A model generated the notes under the pieces. It was not told where the DNA came from and did not search any database. It was given only the letters and a program-made list of their open reading frames with translations. Below are positions 55,776 through 64,000 of a stretch of DNA of 64,000 bases, piece by piece; within the stretch, counting starts at the first letter, position 1, and each line of letters opens with the position of its first letter. Location: NCBI GenBank assembly GCA_013397075.1, contig VWZS01000166.1, forward strand, positions 248,001-312,000. The letters run 5' to 3'. This DNA is from Rhabdornis inornatus. Its lineage: Eukaryota; Chordata; Aves; Passeriformes; Rhabdornithidae. The position numbers and the translations under genes are program-made.

Positions 55776-58700
55776 TTAAACGCATTATATTTATCTTTCC
55801 AAGCTTTTGTATAAAAACTATTCACTGAAGTCCATAGTAAGACACTCACAGACTTTAGTGAGTCTTGGAATGAGTCCTTAATTTCCTTCTTTTTTTTTAT
55901 TTCTATTTTTTTTAAAGTTCTGTAATATTTATCCCAAAGATGCTCAGCCAAAACACCAAAGTTTAATAGCAACATTTTGTTTCATATGGGCAATTCCACC
56001 TGGAGCTCAGTAAATATGATTACTGCTTGCAGCAAGAAATGAAAAAGGAAGCAACTTGCTGGCTTTCCTACGTATTGGTGCTTTTAGAAAAATAAATATT
56101 TTCTGCTTCACAAACATGCTGAATGAAATGCATGTCTCATTTATCACTTAAATAGTAATAACAGTGCCTGCTGCATGCTGCAGGCTGGATTCTGACAGAG
56201 GTGGATTGACAGTGTTTGCTCAGCGGAAGCAATAAACAGATCAATAACTGAATGTAGCCTGGGGGGCTGGAGGTGTGACAAGTCAACCATGATTTCAGTC
56301 TCTTGCTGGGACCCTTATTAAAGTCATTTGTACATCTGAAAACAACTGTTGCCTTGTTGGGTTAAAGGTGGCTGCAAGTCCTGGTCTGAAGCAGGCTTGG
56401 ATCTTCTTTGCGCCCCAGAGGAACGTGGCTGCTGTTTTGGAAGCCCAAGCAGCAGTGAAATCTAAAATGTAATTAAGAAAACAAGACAGTGTTTTGTTTG
56501 GGTTTTGTTTCATTTGCTGTAACCGTTTATTTGCCAGTGATGATCTGCACTCTTCTTTGTGAGAGAGGAAAGAAAATCAGATCACAGGATATATTGAGTT
56601 CTCCTTCTCTCCTGTTACTCCCCATTAAGGGATGGCAATGGACCTCTTGGGAGAAGGAAATAGCTTTTCCCTTCTTGTTGCCTTGCTGGAAGAAGTGATA
56701 ACGAAAGCTTGCCTTGCCTTCCTGCCAGCTGAATGCGGGAGCTGGCTGTCAGGAGAAAAGGTTCACTCTTTTCGGGAAGCAATGAGTCAGGTTCTCACTT
56801 TTTCCCTCTTTAGGGCTGCCACAGGCAGTGACCACACTCAGGCCATGGCTGCTGTGCTTTTGCAAACAATGTCCCTAAAGTCACAGGCAGATCTCATAAA
56901 TGTTTTCCTTGTCTTCCAGGCTAGAGAAGGAGGAGTGTCACCCATCTGGAGGTCAGACAAGGCGACAGACTAGGTTTGAGCATCAGGTGCACGTTCTCCT
57001 TTTCCATCAGACTGTGGGGGCAGGGATGAGAGCCACATTTCAGGGGGAGCTGCCGAGGTGCTGCCACAGGCTCTGTGTGGGCAGAGCACGGTCGTCTCTC
57101 ACCCTTTTTGGATGGAAGTGCTTGTCCTTCTGGAAAGGATCCAGTAGTGTCTGGCACTCAGCTTGCTGGAATGAAACATGGGCTGCTCCCAAATGTCTTC
57201 CTCCAACAGGTGGATCAGAAAGGGTGCTGACCTCACTTTCACAGGCTTCTTTTTGGCAATGCCTTTTTTTTTAAGAGTAAAAAGTGACTCTCTAACGAAT
57301 TAATTTGCCAATACTCGATATTAGATCCCTGCTCTATCTCTAGTTAGCCATTGCTTCAGTAAGGATCATTATGAGTAGGGTAGAGACTCATGGGGAGTAA
57401 GGCCTTTAGTATCAATTACATCTTCCAATTTAAGAGCTCATTTCACCTGCTTCTACCCAAGAAAACATAGATTTGACATGCTCTACACAGGATGGTTTCG
57501 ACTGCATATATATTTTTGGGAATATGGGGTGACAGACATTGTTCAGCCAATAGGAAAGCCATGTATGTGTCTTTAAAAGCAGGTGACAGGAACATCTCTG
57601 GGTTGTGTGCATTAGCAGGAAGGAACCTATGCAACTGTTTCCTCCCGTGAGATGCCTCCTGTGCCCAAGCCATGAGGATTCCATGAGTTCTTGGATAAGA
57701 GCATGGCTGTTCTCTGCTAGCTGGAATGGCAGTGCCTCAATTACCGCCTTGCTGTCTGTGACATCTGTGACTCAAGATGATCTAGACCATGCACAGAAAG
57801 CCGTGGTGCCAGTTAAGTGACTAAACGGAAGTGAGAAGGATCTGACTGCAGATTTTGCAAAGATAGTTATATTTTTGCAGAATCTACTTCAGAGCATACA
57901 CAGATACTCTGTCACAAAGGTTACATTTGCAAAAGCACTTAATTTCATAGGGTTTAGATATTGATTTAGATTGGAGTCACACAGGCATGAACTTTGAAAA
58001 TATAAAGGAAAAATTAGACTAGGAGTCACACCTCAAAGAAAAATAAATCAAATAGAGTGCAATTTGAAGATGACCCAGAAAAGAGAGCTGGTTTTGGTTT
58101 AAATGAACAAATATTTTTTAAAAGAAAAAAAATAATTGAAAGCCATTCAATTTTCCACACCTAAAGTTTATGTTCAATGATACATCTCTGTGTAAATATA
58201 GAAATAACTTATCCAGAGCCGAGATGGAAAGTAAGAGGGAGAAAATGGTAAGGAGAAAGACAAGTTTCACTCTAGTGTTAGAGTCATCAAATCCATCCTG
58301 AGTACACTGGAGAAATAGCACAAAATATCTGATCCCTAGGTTTTAGTGATTATCTAAACAGGTTTGAATTGACATTTACAAGAGGTTCCATTGGTTGTTT
58401 TGGAATGTGCATGCAACTACAGATAGGAACATATGCAGCTCTGTATCTTAATTTCTGCATACCTAGAAATAGTATAATGATATACTGTACCCAAAGTATT
58501 GTTATATCTTACTGATAATCATATCCTTAATTAATTTACAAGTATAGTTTATCTTTATGTGTAGAAATTCATAAAAGTTCAAAAGAAAAATGAAGTTAAC
58601 AAAACTTTGTGGTCTAGGTGATAAATGTATTTTCACTCATCATTTTTTAATGGTAGAACTTAGAGGTGGAGTATCTTAACCAAAGGTATGAAACAATATT

Positions 58701-59798
58701 TAACTTTCATCTGTGAAATGAAGGAAGGTGGATAACACAAATTATCCATATAGAACACATGTTCTATACAAAACTGAGAAGGAGCACTTTTTATACAGAA
58801 GTCTTCAGATGTCTGCAGTTATTAACGCAATCAATGCTGCAATTTTATTATGCACAATTCTATATATCTGTATTTCTATTGATTTCTGGTAAGTGAATGT
58901 TTTTAACTTTACTAAAAATGTAAAAAACTCACCAAATTTCACAGAATTGTTCTCCATTATCTTAACTCTTCTTTTGCTGGGTAAGTGAAATATTTTTTTC
59001 CTACAGGATTGCTAAGTATTTTTCATGAAAGAATTTTCATAATGGTGTTTGCATTGTTTTCTCTTTCCTAAATTTTACATTTTGCCTTATAGTAGTATTT
59101 TAGATGCTGCTTTCCTTTTTACTGAAGGACAATTATAAATAAGAAGTAATAGAAGTAATCTTTTTCAAGTAGATTTAAAAGGAAAAAAATAATTTTTTTC
59201 TCTACAGAAGCAATCTAAACAATCCATAGAGTCCTAAAATGTGTTTTCTAGATTGCTTCAGCTAGTAGGGTATTTTTACCTTGATTATTTACAATGGTCA
59301 CAAACCAGTGCAAACATTACATTACAGAAAAATATTTTAGTGAGAGAGGAAAAATTAATTGCTGCATACATTGAAAATCTGGGTATTGAATCATAATTTG
59401 CTCTAGTAATTAGTTTTCAAAATAGAACCAGTAAGATGGATAAATTAACAAAGTAAGATAATTTGTTCTGCCAACCCTCACATGATTTTAGTTTACAATG
59501 TGTTTTTGGGAAGAATATTTGGTGAGATGCTATTTCTCTGAAGGATAATTCAGCAGGACACATATGACAGAGAGAAAAGAAATTTTATTCTTTAAAACTG
59601 ACAAACTGCATGTGGAAGGTTGTCTTATTTTCTTTCACTTACTATAAACAATCTGGAGATTTTCTTTCTGTTTTGGTGGAGTGAGAGAAGCATCTGTCAC
59701 TAAATTTATGTGGCAGAGATTATAAATCTCTTTCTTGTTTAACCTTTGCCAAACTTCAGAGTCATGGAGATGAAATGTTCTGTGCCTTAGGTCTCATG
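55776..59798. other. Anonymous sequence, no gene seen
   Basis: Frames at 56632-57274 (113 and 124 codons) lie in a somewhat GC-richer patch, overlap on both strands, and match nothing I know. From 57.8 kb to 59.7 kb the sequence is very AT-rich. Confidence 0.4.
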
Positions 59799-59803
59799 GA
59801 GAC
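59799..59803. repeat. Target-site duplication GAGAC, left copy
   Basis: The 5-bp GAGAC precedes the LTR start and is repeated exactly at 60505-60509. Five bases is typical of ERVL-type insertions. Confidence 0.85.
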
Positions 59804-60504
59804 TGTTGGGGTTTGAATTGTTCCTTTTTCTTTCTGTGGAATTTTTCCCATTGTTATGCTAAGTATTTGTGGCTACACCTTAGTAGTAAGAGTTTTCTCT
59901 AGTAGGGGGCTGGGGACACGGGGAATACCGGAAAAGGAAAGATGGGACAGGGGGCCTGGGCTCTCTCTCGCTCTCTTGCTTGCTGGTGGAGTCAGAGGAA
60001 GACAGCCGGGGCATCCTAGCATCCTCCCCGCCACCCCAATGCCGGAAGCCATGTTCCCTGGTGTCGGACATCTCACTGCTGCCTTCCCGCTTCATCCTGC
60101 TACCTCCGGGCACTCTGCCGAGTACCACGACCGACACCGTGATGGGGGGAGCCGCTCCTCCATCCCTCTCACGCTTGGGCCGCTGCCGCCATCACCCCAG
60201 CCCCCTTCAGCTGCACGGGACCTGCCCTGCCCACACAACCAGTAACTGAGCGCAGAGACAGGGAGCCTGTGGCCAAAAAGACGGACTGGAACTGAGTTAT
60301 ACTGTTCTGTTTTGCTGTAAATTTTTATAGCTGTTGTTGTTTCTTTCGTTTGCCTTGTTAGATATATTAGTAAAGAACTGTTATTCCTACCTCCCATATC
60401 TTCTGCCTGAAAGCCTCTGATTTTGAACTATAATAATTGGAAGGGAAGGGGTCGCACTCTCCATCTCAGGGAAGGGGTTCTTGCCTGTCTTTCATACCAA
60501 GACA
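59804..60504 (+). mobile_element. Solo LTR, bird ERVL-like, 701 bp
   Basis: It starts TGTTGGGGTT and ends ACCAAGACA (imperfect TG...CA inverted ends) with a perfect 5-bp target duplication. No internal viral genes adjoin, so it is a solo LTR left by recombination. The centre (59,900-60,270) is GC- and CpG-rich, in contrast with AT-rich flanks. The 3' third (from about 60,340) is homologous in reverse to the left part of the LTR at 63,217. AGTAAA near 60,370 may be the poly(A) signal. Frames of 129, 89 and 101 codons inside come from CpG-rich LTR sequence and are not genes. Confidence 0.88.
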
Positions 60505-60509
60505 GAGAC
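60505..60509. repeat. Target-site duplication GAGAC, right copy
   Basis: Exact match to 59799-59803. Confidence 0.85.
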
Positions 60510-63216
60510 TGTTCCCAACATTAGTGGCTAATGAATCAAAAGGATGCCCTCAAATGCATTTGCATGTGCCTTCACATTGTCAGACTAAAGATACAGTCCT
60601 TGCTTTTGTGTCTTCCTATTCTAAATTTTGGCATGAGAATTCATCAGCTCTGGACTGAAGTGTGCTAAACTCTTAACATTTACAAAGATATTTTTTCTCG
60701 TTTTCGAGAAAGAGTTAGTTGAGAACTATTTCATGTAAATCAGCATGATTCCTGTGGTTTGATAATTAAAATGAAGCGAAGTTACTTCCCTACCTTAATT
60801 ATTTGTACTTTATTATCCATTATAGCTATGAATATTGTGGAATTAATGATGCTTTTCTAATTTATATCAGCATGGGCATGATATACTGCCTAATGTATGT
60901 AACCTAATTGGTATGGAGTGAATGTTGCTCCCTTTAAGCGCAGGTAGACTTCTTCCTGTGCAATTCATTAAAGTACATGGGCTGGCTCCTGACTTTGTAC
61001 AGGACCTCATTTACCAGACATCATTAAGAGGAACCATGTGTGTGGTTTAACTCAAAAAGGGGAACTTATTCTCTGCCCAAAATAATTCCAACCTTCTTCA
61101 TGCTTGAGGGAGAGCGAGCAGGTGTGTGTGCATGTGTGCGTGCATGTGTGCAGGTGAGATGTGAGAGAAGAGGTGAAAGAGAGAGGGCTGCAATTAATTT
61201 GTGCACAGCTGTTATAGGAAATGCAACAACTCATTTTTCCTCAACAAACATAAAGTTAGAGGTGAGTTATCAAAAAAAAAATCCAGTATTAATTATGAAG
61301 GCTGCTAAACCAAACACACACCTCTGACCTTTTTGGTGCCTCTGTATTACAATGAATACTTTATGGCTGTGATTTCCAGAGGCCTTCAGGGCGACTCTGT
61401 AGGGACTAAACTGAATTATGGACACAATGATGAAGAGTCTGGACTCCATTTCACATGTCCCTGACCTGTGTATTAGATGTTTCACTTTGGTCTCCCTATA
61501 CAGAATTGGGCTCCATATATTATGTTCATTAACCATTGTAAACCCCTGCTCTGTATCTCATGGACTGAGAGGAAATTAAACAGCTGTTTAGGAAAGAGGT
61601 TGGGTCAGAAGATAAAAATTCTGTTAGGTAGCATGAGACACTCACTTCTGCAGGATGATTATAAGCATTTGCCTTGTAGGACAATTTCTTTGCAGATACA
61701 TTTAAACATTTAATTAATTAAACTGTAAATTAATACACTTATCTCCTACTATTTATTAGTACAATTAAGAGCATGGAGGGAACAGAAGAAAAAAAGGGAA
61801 ATAATGGAATTAAGAATGATTTTGTGAGGAAAGGTGGTTTAATGGAGACAGTCATCTCTGTTCCACTTCTGCTCTGCTGCTGAGACTCCAGACAACTACT
61901 GAATTACCCCACTTTAAGGTGGCAATCTTTATGTTTCAGGTATTTGGATTATAAATGTTTTAGGTGACATTTGTCTTGAGCAAATGACTGTAAAACCCAA
62001 GACAATCACAATCTCTTTTGAGACCCCAACAATAAACCCATGATGTTTTTTTCGTTCCCCTCTTCTCTAGGTATTCAGTCGACCTTGCAGACATTGTTTC
62101 AAAATTTCTATTGCCAATATAATAGGGAGGAATCAGGTGAATTTACAAAGTTTCTTGTTTAAAAGAAAAAAGGGAAACAATTCATCCGGTGCCTTTTCCT
62201 CCTCCTTTGTTGTAGTGTCAGTACAGAACAGGGCAGTCAAAGAGGCTGGATGTGCCCTTACTCTCTGTCTGCTCTCTGGACCAGGCTGGAGTTGACTATT
62301 TCCATTTTCACTTCCTTTTGCCAATTTAACAGCTATTTGCCATAGCCAGCTCCACTCCTTTGGTGTTATCTCACCTTCTAGATGTTTTTTTTGCCACCTA
62401 TTATGCTGCTTTTCTGTTTTTGATTTATGGCTGATGTGATGTTAGAAATGAAAAAGAAGTGTCAAGCTACCAGAAGGAGAGAGACGTCCAGAAACATGAG
62501 TAGTTTTTCTACATCTTCTGGGAAATATCTCTTCCCTTACTTTTCTCTTAAGATTCGCTTGAATAAGGCTTGACTTGTTCATAGCAGATTTTTCTGGGGC
62601 TTGGTGCTTTTGGTTGGTTGGTTTTTTTCATAGTTTGCAAGTACTTGTATTGTTTTTACAGTGTTCATACATGATGTTGGAGCTGTTGTCTAGCTCGTGT
62701 AGCTCTGATTGCTGCATTCCCTTGGCTCTGGCATTTTTAGCAAGATTCAACTTCTCAGGTTTCTGTTCCCTACTTTAATTAAGGCAAATCAGCCTTGTAG
62801 AAGGAGCTGAATGGCTTTTTACTAGTGTTGAAGGGCAGAAGGAGGGCAATTTGCAAGATTCTAAAGTTGCTCTGATATCCATAATATTTCCAAGACAACT
62901 TGAAGGTTTTCTGGAATTTTCTTTAAAAGCTGTGGAGGGCAAAATAAAGAGCACCAGCAAATACTTTCCGATATTAACTTTTTTAAATGCTGGGGACCCT
63001 ACAATGAGTTTTTTACAGGAATTGTGAGAGTGAATGAGGAACTCCAGTGCTTGTTTAAATGCTGGATTTAAAACTTTTTTGGTTTACATGATTAGAGAAA
63101 CTAAATGATAGTAGCATCATTTGGCAACACCCTTTGTCATGATAAATCTCTTGGTTGGCCCCTGAAATGGTATTTTCATATCACTTTTGAAACCTGCTGA
63201 GTATTTACTTCCTGTA
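60510..63216. other. Anonymous sequence between two LTRs, no gene seen
   Basis: It contains a TGTG/TGCATG-type microsatellite at 61122-61152. There is no retroviral gene here, so the flanking LTRs are not the ends of one provirus. Open frames are at most 95 codons and unrecognised. Confidence 0.5.
61122..61152. repeat. (TG/TGCATG)n microsatellite
   Basis: About 31 bp of alternating TG with CATG and CGTG variants; short and imperfect. Confidence 0.85.
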
Positions 63217-63868
63217 TGTCTTAGTTTGAAAGACAGGTGTCTGCTAAGGAAGGCAAGAGCCTCTCTTGAAATGGAAAATGTAAACCCCCTCCTTCCAAAT
63301 TATTATAATTTTGAAATCAGGGGCTCTCAGGCAAAGATATGGGAATAGGAATAACAGTTATTTTCTAGGGAAATTAAAATAAAAATACAGTAGTATATTA
63401 AAAAAACCCCTCTGGTAGAGTCAGAATACAACCTGACACCCCGTCAGCCAAGGTGTTGTTAGCAGTCACATTAAATGGTGGCTGCAGTCCTCCTGGAGTG
63501 ACAGATGTGGTTCAGTTGAAGCAGTGGTCCTGGAGAAGGGTATAGTTTTCCTCTGAAGGCTCAGTGGTGATGAAGATGAGTCTGGTCTTCCTCTGGGAAT
63601 CCAGTGGAAAAAAGGCTGCTCTGATGTTCCAAAGCTGAGATTTTATCTGGGTAGGAAATGTTTCGCTCCTCCCCCTGAGTGGAGCATCTCACAATGGAAT
63701 GACGTAATTTTATGCAGTGGGACTCAGTGGGCCGTTAACAGAAGATATCCCCCCTGGAGTTATGAGGGATGGGTCATGGAAGAGATAAGGAACACTGCTC
63801 CACCTGGTTTAAACAGATGGTGATAGAATAAGTACTTCTGGTTACATCTTGCATTGCAACCTAAGACA
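63217..63868 (-). mobile_element. Solo LTR, bird ERVL-like, 652 bp, antisense
   Basis: The ends are a perfect 8-bp inverted repeat, TGTCTTAG ... CTAAGACA. The flanking 5-mers CTGTA (63212-63216) and CTGAA (63869-63873) may be a target duplication with one mutation. Its left part (GAAAGACAGG, TTATTATAATTTTGAAATCA, GGAATAACAGTTATTT) is homologous to the reverse complement of the 3' third of the LTR at 59,804. This copy therefore reads on the minus strand. It has few CpGs left, suggesting either an older insertion or a different subfamily. Confidence 0.88.
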
Positions 63869-64000
63869 CTGAAAAGTAAGTAAATACTGGCAAATATCTT
63901 ACAAAGGTATTTGACTAAACGGTTTAAAAGCTGTAAGCATAAATGGCATATAGAACCAAAGTTTATATATAGATGGGTGATGGGGTGATGGAAGAAGGCC
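63869..64000. other. Anonymous right edge
   Basis: Nothing recognised. Short imperfect GGTGATG repeats occur near 63975-63990. Confidence 0.4.

Noticed and set aside
56632..57274. Two overlapping plus-strand frames of 113 and 124 codons
   Set aside because: They overlap each other in different frames and a 78-codon minus frame, in a GC-richer patch, with no recognised domain.
59856..60245. 129-codon plus-strand frame and overlapping frames, a possible small gene
   Set aside because: It lies wholly inside a solo LTR with clear ends and target duplication. The long frames come from GC-rich LTR sequence on both strands.
59804..63868. The two right-hand LTRs as ends of a single provirus
   Set aside because: They are in opposite orientation, each has its own duplication, and no viral genes lie between them.

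Overview
This window looks like a bird nuclear genome, probably a passerine. Fragments of CR1 LINEs of several ages are scattered on both strands. Two solo LTRs of one bird endogenous-retrovirus superfamily lie near the right end (I recall similar LTRs from songbird genomes; no database was consulted). There is also a broken gammaretrovirus-like provirus. The rest is AT-rich anonymous DNA of the kind found in avian introns or gene deserts. I found no host protein-coding exon, tRNA or rRNA that I can support. All open frames outside the provirus are short, and most overlap repeats.

Layout. 0.5-1.3 kb: old L3-like CR1, antisense. 6.0-8.2 kb: three antisense CR1 3' pieces. 13.8-14.5 kb: a good sense CR1 3' end. 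18.3-20.0 kb: degraded CR1 pieces, including a tail-to-tail pair around a GATA microsatellite. 22.3-22.5 kb: old CR1. 25.4 kb: CR1 tail. 28.5-28.9 kb: antisense CR1. 29.5-30.1 kb: CR1 with an inverted terminal piece. 30,148-35,246: defective provirus. 35.4 kb: CR1 tail. 37.3 kb: long ATCT microsatellite. 42.1-42.3 kb: CR1 piece. 55.4-55.8 kb: nested perfect inverted repeats. 59,804-60,504 and 63,217-63,868: two solo LTRs in opposite orientation.

The provirus is the most informative object. Its outer ends are a perfect 7-bp inverted repeat (TGATGCC / GGCATCA) flanked by a 4-bp target duplication (CACC). A primer-binding-site-like sequence abuts the 5' LTR. Gag has a matrix-like start, a capsid domain and a single CCHC knuckle. 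The protease and the first part of reverse transcriptase follow. Everything from mid-RT to the first 9 bases of the 3' LTR is deleted, so integrase, env and the polypurine tract are gone. Stops, a protease frame break and an 11-bp tandem duplication in RT have inactivated what remains.

An important artefact lies inside gag. An 867-bp segment (31,263-32,129) is repeated exactly after a single N (32,131-32,997). This looks like an uncollapsed contig overlap, so the true provirus is probably 868 bp shorter than shown. I did not find a new biological system. The best leads are the provirus structure, an unexplained non-gag-like insert within gag, the inverted-repeat cluster at 55.4-55.8 kb, and the paired LTRs at the right end.
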